DNA of 64,000 bases from Stichopus chloronotus (taxonomy: Eukaryota; Echinodermata; Holothuroidea; Aspidochirotida; Stichopodidae). Below the pieces are notes generated by a model. The model ran no database searches. It saw only the letters and a list, made by a program, of their open reading frames with translations, and had not been told where the DNA came from. The position numbers and the translations under genes are program-made. This document shows positions 13,444-25,400 of the stretch, piece after piece (within the stretch, counting starts at the first letter, position 1; each line of letters opens with the position of its first letter). The stretch is taken from the NCBI GenBank assembly GCA_021234535.1, contig CM037840.1, positions 20,090,302-20,154,301 of the forward strand, given 5' to 3'.

Positions 13444-14291
13444 TATGCAGTTCATATTTGGAGGTAACACATATCTCCTCTCCGCTCAGATATAGCTGAA
13501 AGGCGACCATAAGACTGAAACAATGGCAACATAAATTTGCTATACCACTCTTAGACAATATACTTCTGCAGGAAAAGGTTTACAACCAAAGGGCCAAAAA
13601 ACAGCCGCTTGGTTCGTTCCGTAGTTACTACTTTTATCCATTTTTTTTTTTGCTTGTTTCATCTCAGTCGAGTTTTGAAGAGGTTGGTCGAAATTCAGGT
13701 TGGTTGATGGAGATTCGCTCCTACAGTCTTTTTCAGAGGAGGTGAATCCCCATTCTCCGTACTGTCTTTCCACCTCCAAGCCTTCAGGCTCAAAATCTCC
13801 ACGGTGCGGAAAATATGGAAATTTGGAAGTGCCATAATAGCCTAAGCCGTGAGCAATCAACGATCACATGTCACAAGATGGGTGACCCACAAACGTGGCC
13901 AGTTTAGTGTAGACGTTAATGGAGAAAGATTAAATGTGGTTATGTCACTACATAAAACACGTTGTTAATAGTTATGGATAATATGAGTCAGTCACGTAAG
14001 CAAACTTCTTAGTTACTGGGTGTCACGTTGCGTCGTATTCAGAGTAAGGTCTAAAATTTTGACCTACGATTGTTCTGTTTGGTGAAGAAAATAAAACATT
14101 TCATGAATTGGTTTCAACCGCACAATCATTGTAGTTATTGATCGTAACTTTGGATCTTGAATATTCGTAACTGTTAACGTTTTACCACAGGCGACCTCAA
14201 TTAATTGTGATAACGTAGTACATGGTGAAATTATGTTAATGCATATTTCGCCATTGATCGGTGTCCTGGGGAGGGGATAAAAGGGGTTCTG

Positions 14292-14306
14292 CCCCCCCCC
14301 CCCCCC
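14292..14306. repeat. poly-C tract (C15)
   Basis: A run of 15 C followed by TTTT. Confidence 0.95.
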
Positions 14307-15059
14307 TTTTCAGAGATTTCATGTGACGTTTTGCGAGTGAGAATGAAAGGCATTGACGGGCAAGACACACATATATTCAGCGAGAACCCCGAATCACTGA
14401 TGACAATGATATGCAGCTCATGAAACGATGGGTATAGACTGTAAATGCAAAACGATAGGGATGGGATTTGCAACTCCGTGGATTGCCTATTTCTTTGCTT
14501 TTTAAAGTACATTTGTTACATTGTAGTCCCTGATGCCTCTTTCTTTATACAAATTTTGCCAAATAAGTTGAAGAAAATACTTTTCGATGGGTTTGTTTTT
14601 CTTCCTGCTGGATTCGTCTACCTCAAGCCTTAACTCGGACCTGATGACACTTGACAGCGGAAGTCGAAAAGCAATCATAATTAAAATGTACAAATGAAGT
14701 TTTTCGCAAACAAAGTGCTTCAAATTTCTAATTTATATATATTCCAACTATTACCACCGGGTGGAGTTAGTGTATAGTTTAAGGCTAGTATTACGAGAAA
14801 ATATATTTTAGATTTTGAAAAATAAGTCTATTTCATTTTACTCCCATGCATTCTTAAAGCTTGTTCAAATGCTGAGATGTAAAATGTTACATGATATTTA
14901 CTTAATCTGAAATAGTCAATTTCGCAGTCATTTGTGATGTCCTTCTTGTGTAACGCGCAGTACCTGCTTTTGTGTCCTTTTGAAATTGACATATCTGTAC
15001 GACCTTCGTGGACTACAGAGACCTGCACATGTAACAACATGGTTGGTTCACAGGGAAGA

Positions 15060-15209
15060 GACCACGATTTCCATAATTTGCTAAAATCACGTCTCGAGAA
15101 TACCCTTGTCCCCATGATAGAACATGAGGTGACATCGAGAGATAGCATCATGGTTAGATTTGTTCGTTCGATGAAAGCTTATCATGTATGATATCATGTG
15201 AGGATTGGC
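15060..15209 (-). repeat. dispersed repeat, copy 2 (inverted relative to copy 1)
   Basis: The reverse complement of this stretch aligns with 1362-1510 (see that entry). In this copy a minus-strand frame stays open through and beyond the repeat (14828-15151), but copy 1 breaks that frame, so I do not call a gene. Confidence 0.7.
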
Positions 15210-17970
15210 TTAAGAGACGGAGAAAGGAACCAGGTCGGTGCCAGATCTTGAAAGGTGGCAAGGGGAGGATAAAAGTGACTAACAGATACCGTCGGTGCTA
15301 TACCGACGGGGGTTGGGCATGTGGGGATTATCAGAAATTTTGAAACCTTTTCCTAGGGGATGATGATCCTCGTTGGGGTTCATGTAAAAATGCAATGTGG
15401 TAAATATAAGCATATATAATGCATAGCGCGCGAAGCAAACATTTTTTTCTTTGGGAGGGGGGCTGGGAAAATTGACTTGTCTCTTTGGAAAGTGCAAAAC
15501 GAGCACAAAGGTTTGTATTTTGTGAACAATACTTTCGTCGGTGAATTACATAGCAGACAAAGCCAGCAAAAATTGGGTCTTTTTGTTTGAGACCTCACCG
15601 TTACTCCCTGCAAGAGTCTATAGCTTAATTCAGTTTCGGGAAATTATGAGAAACAGCATCTTTATGAAAAGTGGGGAGGGGGATTAGTTCCCCACCCCAC
15701 GTGATGACGCTAATGAACAGAACACGTACAGTCAGAAAATAAAACAAAAACATCTGGATTGCTGTGGTGTTAATGTTTTAATAATCATTAATAACCATAT
15801 ATACAAGTTTTCTTTGGAAAAAAAATCACATGTACAATATACAATAGAGTAAATGCATAGTAAGGTCTTAAACAACTATATCGAATGTATTTAAGCGTGG
15901 TATGTATATACCCAATATCAGACAACATCCCGTAAAGCATGGAGACCGATAAGATTGGTCTATCAAACAAGATTGAAAAAAGTAGGCTGAGCCTGGAGGG
16001 TTGGTGAATGGAGACATGAAACAGTGAACATTCATGTCTTAACCTCCAATGTGTCAATAAATACAAGTATAAATAAAATGAAACTGATACAAAAAATAAT
16101 GCTTTTAAACTGGAAAGAAATGAACCCTAACACATGGAAGATTACATATTGAGGTGAAATGTCATAATGTGGTACAACAAAATTCGCTTCTCCACCTGTT
16201 GCTGTTGTTATGAAGCATGTTTACCATGGTAACAAGAATTTTGCTTGAATACTTTAGTAAAGAATGCATTGCTTTCGTATTTTTTACCTGTCAGTGCATC
16301 AATGATCGTCCTAATTTTTTGGTGACGAAGATGAACGATCTATGCTCTCCACGAGCTGAACACAAATAACTCCATGTCCGCAGTTATGCTAAATTTTTAA
16401 AAGTGCAAGCTAATGAAAGTACTTGCCTCTCTTATCACTCAATATATCTAGACTCAAGAAGTTAAAGATTTCCTGGAATGATAGTAATACTAGCATTTCT
16501 CAAACACTGCCTTTCATGAATTTGCATTTTATCACGTTTTTCTTCTTCTTTTTTTCCATTCATTATAGAAAACCCTTCTTGGAACCTCTCAAAACAAACC
16601 TCAAACTGAACCTCAATGTACATTAGAAAGCTGTATCAATAGCACTATTCACAACAACTTCTCACAAACTTCTCCAAATTTCTGTAACCACTGGCGCAGT
16701 TTGTTAGTCATAAACCATCAGTTTTTGGTACGATACTATCTCCTTAATTAAAAAAACCTCTGATGACATCTTGCACCCCTTTAATGCCAACTCTTAATAT
16801 GTATATATGCTCACATACCATAAAGGTATGTCCATTCTGTATGAAGATACATGCAGCAACATCAAAACTTAATATGGAAGACAATAAAGTGAATATTACA
16901 AAATAAACAGCATAAATGTCTATGGCATGTTGATTGTATGGACGGTAAAAAGCTTACAGCGGTGGGTTAATGTGTACCTGCTATGTACACATACCTGTTA
17001 TATAAATATACCTGTTATGCACACATATATGTAATAAAAACAACACATGAATAGAGACAGCTATAACTTTCAAAGGTGGTTATATATTCACAAATTTCAG
17101 TAAAGTTCCAAAAATTAGCTGCAAAAAGTAGTTATTGAGATTAGAAAATCTGACATCGCATTTTGAAGAATCTGTTGATAAGATGGAGTACACTTCTACC
17201 GAGAAACTAACGGCCTGCCGCCTCCAGAGCTGCAGGAGAAATTTTTTTTTGTCTCGCTGTCATCATAATGCGGCCAAATTGCAGCTAGACTCGGTGAGAT
17301 GATATTAAAGAAATTACAGTCTACTGCGTAAAGTGGTGGAGATAATGAAAGCCAGGTCGAATTTCATATAAAACTCATCCAACACTTCAGATGCATTTCC
17401 TTTTTCATACACGGATCGAGAGCTCCCTCTCGACCCTTAAAAGTTTCAAATTACATGTAGCATCGGCAGAGTGTTTACTAAACATATCTGATTAACCTAA
17501 CAGGTTGCTCTTGTTTTTTCTCCTTGTCTAATTTTTATCATTTCTAGCCTCCCACTTTTAATGGCAGTTGGCAGGATCTTTTCTCAAATGCAGACGTAGC
17601 TAACTGATGTTAAATGTCTACTCTTGAGTGAAAGATACCACAATATTAACTGCAAGACAGAGGAGAGTTACCTCTCCATCTCGTTCCTGAAAAAGTTATC
17701 CCTGATGTGGAAGTCAGGATGTAAATGAAAAAAAAAAATATGTAACCTCCTCACTAAGAGAACATCCATCCCATCGGAAATGATGTCCCCTGCACACGAT
17801 ATTAAAATCGTTCTCGGAGCCAGATTAAATTTCTTTTTTTCAACTTAAATCAGTTTCCTAATAGCACTTTAAAATCACTGGGATTATATGACAATGTTCA
17901 ATACAATCAGTAAACTCTAAAACTGTCACGATGTTGTTGTATTGTATTTTTTCACCTGAAGGCAAAAATA

Positions 17971-17976
17971 TTTATT
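17971..17976 (-). other. candidate polyadenylation signal of the DCDC2-like gene
   Basis: AATAAA on the minus strand, about 800 bases past the stop codon of the DCDC2-like gene. It is the first canonical hexamer I found downstream; an ATTAAA variant lies nearer, at 18073-18078. Transcript data would be needed to choose between them. Confidence 0.35.
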
Positions 17977-18774
17977 CAGAAAAAAAAAAACAGGATGGAA
18001 TAAGAACAATGACGATGTAGGAGAATATGTTAACATATTAACGAGTTTTTTTTTTGAGGGGCAGGGGAAGAGTTTAATTACAAATAAGAATATTTACTCT
18101 AAATGAATTACTCAAAGTACATTACTGTACCAACATAATTATTTCGAATGTAAACAATTACAAGCGTGTTTTATCAACATTCAGAATATGCATGCCCTGT
18201 TTTAACATCAAAGTCTCAGTTTACTTTTGGTTTGGTGGTGTGGGGGAGGGAAGCAGGGGGTGAGGAGAGAACTGTGAGACGTAGTTTGCATCAGAGCACA
18301 ACAAAAGGATTAACGAACTCAGTAGCAGACAAAGAGATGGAAAAATAAATTAATACGAAACTGTTATCACAAACGAATCAAAAATAGCTCCATAAAGACC
18401 ACTGTGATGAACAGTGAAAAGCACTCAAAAGAAGTCAGACACAGGTACGTTACACTATTGTACAATGGCAATGTAATGACAGACAAGATTAGAAATACAT
18501 TTTACACTTACAAGACTTCACAAACTGACAAATGACAATTGGAGTTCCCTATTTCAGATTTTTGCCCTTCTAACAACTTGATAGATGTGGAAAGCAAAAT
18601 AGTAGTTTATATAGCTCAACTGGAAGCAAAGATTCTCTGCAACAACAGTAACTGAAAAGCATTTTTTCCTTTCTAAAATCTGTGTTCCTTTCAATAAAGT
18701 ACAAAAGGTTTTTTTTTTTCGTGTTGGTTTCACTTGTTAAATGGAGAAAGCTTCCAGCTATCGGCATCAATTTG
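17977..18774 (-). other. probable 3' untranslated region of the DCDC2-like gene
   Basis: AT-rich sequence directly after the stop codon, with no coding signal, ending at the first canonical poly-A hexamer. Its extent is inferred. Confidence 0.4.
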
Positions 18775-19440
18775 TTATGAAATATCATCTCTGACACTAT
18801 CTGCAAAACTTTCTTCTCCTCCTCGTTTTTCATTCACATCGAAAGTCAAAGACTCCGCGTAGTTGTTCCCTGCATCTGCCGAGTGGCCTCTGACCGGACC
18901 CTCCTCCTGAAAGGGAGTCTGATTGTCTTCTGAACCTTGCCCATCTAAGATTGGGACATCCTCGATGATAACTTCGTCCCCTTCCTTCTGTAACTTTGCT
19001 TCAAAATCATCCTGAGGTTGTTTGATAACAACTTCATCATCGTCTCTGACATCTGAGTAATCCTCACCTAATATGGGAACATCTGCAATGGTCTCCAGTA
19101 CCTCAACCTCCTCCAAATCTTCTTGAATTTCCTCTGTTTGTTCCTCCCTGATGTTATCTCTTCTAGTTCCATTCCCCTCTTCATCTACTTCGTCTTCTCC
19201 TGCGGGGACTTCTTCTATATTCCCGTCTGTCTGCCCACTTTCTTTACTCCCCATTACTTCTGAGTTGGTAACCATGGAGACATTATATTTTGGGGTTTCT
19301 GCTGCTACTGCTGCCTCTCCCACCTCCTGTGCCACCATATTGTTATTGTTTGAGTTCTCTCGGATGAGCTCATTTTCTTCATGGGTGTATTTATTTTGGG
19401 ATATGGATTCTGCTGAACTGTGGTCCCTTTCATGGACATT
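18775..19440 (-). CDS. DCDC2: DCDC2-like exon 9 (acidic C-terminus, stop codon)
   Basis: The acceptor is TTATTATGTTACAG at the 19440 boundary, entered in phase 0, and 221 codons follow before the stop. The peptide is very rich in Glu and Asp, has an Asn run (NSNNNNM) and carries two related blocks around DVPIL (ADVPILGEDYSD and EDVPILDGQGSED). There is no known fold; it is probably disordered. The open frame runs past the acceptor to 19491, but the acceptor and the phase match fix the exon start. Confidence 0.85.
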   Translation of the reverse strand, partial: NVHERDHSSAESISQNKYTHEENELIRENSNNNNMVAQEVGEAAVAAETPKYNVSMVTNSEVMGSKESGQTDGNIEEVPAGEDEVDEEGNGTRRDNIREEQTEEIQEDLEEVEVLETIADVPILGEDYSDVRDDDEVVIKQPQDDFEAKLQKEGDEVIIEDVPILDGQGSEDNQTPFQEEGPVRGHSADAGNNYAESLTFDVNEKRGGEESFADSVRDDIS

Positions 19441-22400
19441 CTGTAACATAATAAAATAATGGGCAAATATTAGCATAAAAACGTCCAGCACACTGATGAT
19501 GGAGAAGTTGAATATCCTTCAAGTTGAGATAATGAGAGGAAGACACATATTGATAAAATATATTGATAAAATGTATTCTTTTATCTCTCCCATTGCACCC
19601 AGAAGCTTACTGTACATGAAGAGTGTGCCAATAAAAATACACAGCTCTGTAACTTAAGACTGTAACAAATGAAAACTGTTTGAAGAAAAAATAAAAACTG
19701 GTCCAGTGCAACTTTTTTCTTTCCCCACCATTTTTTAACCCTAACCCTACCAATTGCTATGGAAATCTTCCTTCCACATAGTGTCGGAGACCAATGTGGA
19801 GGAACAACTGTAAAAGTATATAACTGGATAACTTTCAAAGTATTACAGTGCATCCTGTATTTCTCTTTTATGAAAATGACAGCCTTCTTCATCTTACTCT
19901 ATAACTTGCCAACTTGCCAATAAAAAAAAATGTCAAAATTCCAAGGATATTACATGGTGTCAAATCCCCACCCCCCCCCCCCACCTCAATTCTCCTCCTT
20001 AGGAGACTTATGGTTTCAGCCATACATATGCTGAAAACAAATCACCATTTCTCATGGTTTGGCATATTTCCCTTCTGTACGTCTCTCGAGGAGGGTTCAT
20101 CTCTGGAATTAAAGGTGAGAGGGAAGAATGCTAGAGCTCTTTCAGATATGCACCAATCAGTAAGCAGCCACTGTTTGCAGCACATTTACCAGAAATGTTG
20201 TTATCCTGGTTCTCTTCCTATATCAGATGCAATTGATTATAATTTGCTTGCCTGGGATTGTCATAAAACTAATTCAAGGTGTTTAAAATTCAACAATGTA
20301 CAGGGCCTCTAATGCCATCTCTGAATCGAAGGTGATGAAGAGAAACAAAAATAATTGGGATGAAAACATCTCCTTGAGAATCAAGAAGGGGAGGTGAGAT
20401 GAGGAGTGTACTACACAAACTTTACAAATGTCTGCTAGTATTTCTGGCTTTGGCAGGGTTCAGAGTCTTCGACCTACTAATGCTCTCAGTTCTCAAATAC
20501 CTTTCTCGATCCTCTCCATAATTCAGGCGTATCCTGTACTATAAAGACACATGACTCACAGCGATTCATACAGTAGCATTGTCAAAGGCCACATTCTGAC
20601 TGTCGCAAGTTGATAACACCAGGATTCCAGTTAAAATTCTAGATTTTAAGGGTCTACTGCATAAATCCTTCACAGTGTGTCACTTTTTCTGGCTCTAGTC
20701 GACCAGCCACCCATAGATGTCAATTTGGCATAAATAGTTCTAGACCAGTCACCCATACGCATGGATGAATGATCGAAAATTTCATGCCAAAGAGAAAGAA
20801 AAAAACATGGAGGGTAATTTCTCCAAACAAGTTCACAAACACCTGACATACAGCACTTCACAAAAAGGTAGCAATTAATGGGTAAGTGTAAACAAAATTC
20901 AACCTTCTTGTTTTATGAGCTCTGCATTAAAAAGGGATAGGTTTAGAGTGTGATATAATATTCCAAGTACTATGCAATCCACGACAGCTTACACGTTCAG
21001 AATATGACCATTTTTAATGGTTTGTTGTCTGTAATGCTTACAGTAAGCCTTATAAATTTCCGTAATGATGTTCAACCCAGCTGAGTGACCACAAGCATAT
21101 TAAACATTTTGGTTGTTCTGCTAACATTTCAATGATATAAACCATTAATCCCTACAAACAACAAATTTCAGTCTCACAAGAGAAAATGCAAACATATGAA
21201 GAGAGAAGGTTTAACAGAAAAGAACTAACAGAGATCTCTGTAATTTTATCATTGACACGTTTTAAACATACTTAGACATGCACAGTAGACTTCTAAATCT
21301 TTGGAGAACTTCAAGTGTGGCTTCTTTGTTCCTCACTTTTTGATGCTGATTAAATGTTTGTGAAATTTAGGATGGGCACCTGCAGACTCCTGGTATTCTT
21401 AATTTTCTGAGGCAAATTGAAGTTGTCAAACAGACGTAAACATCAGCCCCGGCTTGATATGATTTATGGCTCAAATATTGCGATAGAAGCTCACAGGAGC
21501 GTGACACTACTGTAGACTGTCTTCCTCGTGATAACAAAAACTTTTTGCGATCATTGCAACAACGGAAAAATCATTAGATAAACAAGATAGTGAAAGAAAT
21601 GCTGATATACCGTAAGACTACATACATACAGTATGCCGGCACAGGACTTTCCAACCCGTAGTCTAAAAATAAGGTTCGTTGTGCTAGACTTTAATCACTT
21701 TGGCTTGCACTCTTCTCAAAGGATGTAAGCCATGTCTGTGATAAGTCTACAGGTTTTAAATGAGGCAGTTCTTTGCATCTGACAATGACGAAACACTGGA
21801 ACGAGTGGGTGCTCCACAAATTGACATTAAGTAAAAGGACAAACAATCGATCATCTAAATGTTACAAAGACCGATCAATGGGTCAATGTTCAAGGATTAG
21901 GCGATCCATCAGTAGTTATGAGACCATCTAATCAAAAGTTACAGAATATATATATGACCCTGTCCACATGGAAACTGCCCCGTACAGGTGAGAGAATGAA
22001 AGCTTAATATTTGCAGATCTGGAAAGTAAGGAAAAGACATCCGTGCAACTTTTCTCATCATTCGTTATTTTTTGACACATTCGTGAACTGAAATGTGTAA
22101 CGAACAAGGACTGGATCATAGGAATGTTAAATCAGGCAATAAAAGGACCATTGCGTTGACTTGAAAAGGACACTTCACAAGATTGTTAATGTTCAGTGGT
22201 TGTTTGTTGATGAAGATCTGCCATATGGTAAGAGTCCTCCTTTCCAAAAAAAAAAGAAAAATTATTCTAGTTCTTAATTCTAGTTTTTACCTTAATCTTA
22301 TAGGGCAGTTATCCAGGAACACATATAACGACTCAAAACAATCACTTGTACCCTATGTAATTACATTTTTGGCCCAGTTACCCTGGGTATGGCAAATGAA

Positions 22401-25400
22401 GTACTGCAGTTCTAAGTGAGATATTTCTTGAATTTTGTCACATGCAAACTACGTTGGGGAAACTTTGGTCTTCGGTGTGGTACCTGGGTAGCTGATGCTT
22501 ATACTAGTGCTCAGGCTGACCAGCCAGTTGTGCATGGTCAGAAATTCCAGAGTCACTGCACTGTGCTACAGCATCACTGTTAACAATTCAATCACTCCTC
22601 TGTCTGAAGAACCATTGGCTCCATAAAAATACGTTGTGTGAAAATATCGTAACATGCATAATTAACAGCATTGTCATGTGAATATTTAGCTGAGACTGTT
22701 CTCTTTTTTTTTTTTTTTCATTTTTGGGGTATCAAGAGGTCACGTACTTGTATGGGCAAAAAGTACATCACTTCATGAATCACATCATCATGACACAGTT
22801 CAGAGCTGTTCAGGTTAAATTTAAACAATGAGCCTTTAATTCACAATGGTATGTCTGTCAATCAACATGCTGCAGTTGCCGGTCTAATGATCTTGTATCG
22901 AGATCAATTCTTCTTTGGAACACGCACCCCAAATATTTTGTATCCATGGATACATCAAAGTCAAGATCATATCTTGAAATTCGATCAAAATGCTCAAATT
23001 AAGGAATGATTGACAATTCCCACCAAACTCTGCTCAGTTACTGAAATGCTATTGTTTTTATGTGACTGTAGGATAATGTCTCCAATACTGCACCAGTTAA
23101 TGACCATAATGAGGGCACTGTATCTACTATACAGTACAACACTTTAATCATATTCATACTGTAGTACAGTAGGAATTACTGTAACTACTGTGCTGCATTA
23201 CAGTTCCATCATCCCCACTGTATTTCCCATTGCTTCTACCTAAATGTATAACATAGTAAGCTGATAATGCCCGGTTACTAGAGGTAATATGCCTGCACAT
23301 TGGGCCTGCACCCTTAAAGCTACTTTTGGACAATTCTAAGGGAGCAATGGAATAGCTCACTCACTAAGATAAACTTAATTACGTCATTTATGGTTGCAAG
23401 TGAAAATGGGAAAATAAGCTTCAACAATTTTTCCTTCACCAAATCAAACAGCTGCTTATGCATGAACACTGCTACCTTGCAAATCATGATTTCACAAAAT
23501 TACAGTTGCAATCTGATACACTCATCTAACATAAAAAAAAATATCACCATTTTATGATGAAAATCTGCTTTTCTTTCAGGAGAGGGAGGAGGAGGAGGGG
23601 ATTAGTGAAAATTCTAGGCAGTACACAAAATGACCTCGTCACCAAACTGGAGGTGTATACGGTATATTAGTCATCCTGAATTTATGTATTCATCGCACAC
23701 AGTAAGAACACTCAATGTATTGATCTGCCTGGCTAAACATCCTGTCTTTACAGCCAGTATTAATATCCACTGAATGGATTTATATCAAAACCAACTCCTA
23801 CATTTAAACAAGGTCTGTCCTCTTGTGGTTAAATCTTCCCCTTTTGTTTCTCCTACACCGCAAGGGCTAACTGTTACCTTGTTAAGGATTGAAAATTTTA
23901 ACTTTACAATAGCTGAAGTCTATACACAACTTTTGAAGATTTTTATCCAACAATGGCATTGTAAGTACCACAGATTCTTTTCATCTTAGTAATATTTTGG
24001 ATTGTTTTCTTTCTTCACTGCATTTGTTCCACATGGGTGGGCATGGCTAGCTGCTGATCGGTGGGAGCCAGGGAGACATGTCCCACTCATTCCTGCTGAG
24101 GTAGGGGTTACAGCATCACAGTGTACCCCCTCCCCACCCACTGATCTGCTCATATTTAATGTCCTCCTGGTTCAAGCTAAGCAGTATATATCCATATATA
24201 TTATCAGATCCTTATTTGTCGCATACATCTGTAAATATGCCACATATCATTTGCATTCTGGTGTCAAGTAAGTGAAATTGCGATCTCAGTCGGTTTGGTT
24301 GAATGGCACTAAGCGTGCCAAAACTAACATACTGTACAGAAGGACTACAACAAATTATACCTACCTGTACAGTAGCACATGAGGTTCATTTGCAGTTGTT
24401 TCATTTCACTTAAATTCCAATTTCCAAAGCAAATATTCTGTCCCCTCCACCCTGACCGTGGATTGACGTCCACGAGGGAGGGAGAGGGTACAACTTAAAA
24501 ACAGATGAAACAAACTATGTTCTGTCTGTAGTCAAACAAACATTGTACTTCATAAACAGAGACAACAGGAATATCTGCTAAATTTATAGCAGCTTTTGTC
24601 ATGTACGGTTATGGGCACACACTGCAACATGGGAGAGGGGAAGACCAGTACCCTAGCAGCTCAGCGATGATATATGTACACAAAAAGATCTGAGACTCTT
24701 CAAGTATGCTCAAGAAATCTCTTTAAACCTGATCATATTGTCATCCTTTCCTTCTGTCACATAATACAAAAGAATTGTCTAAAAAGTAGGAAGATATGAA
24801 GACAGAGGAAGCGGAAGGATATGGATGTCCTTTCTTTTAGAAATCGTTCTTTCACATTTCACTAGACAACCTTGAATATTCATGTTCTTATCCCTGCAGT
24901 AAAGATTACTTAAGCTACTGGACATTACATTTTGTGGCCAGACCATGCAGAAGTGTTGCCTCATGTTATGCAGGAGTGCAAATGCCAACATAAAGATAAA
25001 TTCATCATTCACTGAAAATCAAACCTTCACAAATGGAACATCTTTAGTTAACTCATATTGCTTTACAGCGATACAAAACTGGGCATTCTGACTGCAAACT
25101 TACATCAGGAAAACAAAGCAATACCCTCCAAGTTAAAAAAAAAAGAAAGAAAAATTAAAATTGAACAAAAAGGGAACGAAAAAGCTTTTAGAACACAGAA
25201 AGATAGGTAAACGCCAGACACCATACATAGAGTGCAATTGGATACAATGGGATGTTGTGTTGCACATTGACACATACGGTACGAACAAAGAGACTGAAAC
25301 ATACCACAGGCTTATTCACTTTTCACTTAAAGTAATACCTTAAGATGAGTAATTGGCTGGGTTTTTTTTAAATTGCAAAAAAAAAAACATAAACTGCAAA

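Larger units (their letters stand above)
1..17970. other. gene-poor left flank (intergenic)
   Basis: I find no recognisable coding exon on either strand. Open frames here are short and lack the splice-site and composition pattern seen in the two genes to the right. The stretch holds homopolymer G/C tracts, a TA microsatellite near 3755-3791, a GT repeat near 5863-5892, tandem repeats at 5.9-6.7 and 6.9 kb, a decayed LINE fragment near 8.5 kb and an inverted pair of dispersed repeats. One minus-strand open frame at 13540-13860 has protein-like composition but no homology that I recognise; it is listed as a finding only. Distal regulatory sequence or exons of an unseen gene cannot be excluded. 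Confidence 0.6.

Noticed and set aside
14828..15151. 107-codon minus-strand open frame
   Set aside because: Part of it is the dispersed repeat whose other copy (1362-1510) has stops in the equivalent frame; no recognised domain.
15289..15309. Perfect 8-bp-stem hairpin (CCGTCGGT / ACCGACGG)
   Set aside because: An isolated short stem in intergenic DNA; expected by chance in 64 kb and nothing beside it suggests a function.
19735..19752. AACCCTAACCCTACC, telomere-like words
   Set aside because: Only about two units inside an intron, too short to mean an interstitial telomere.
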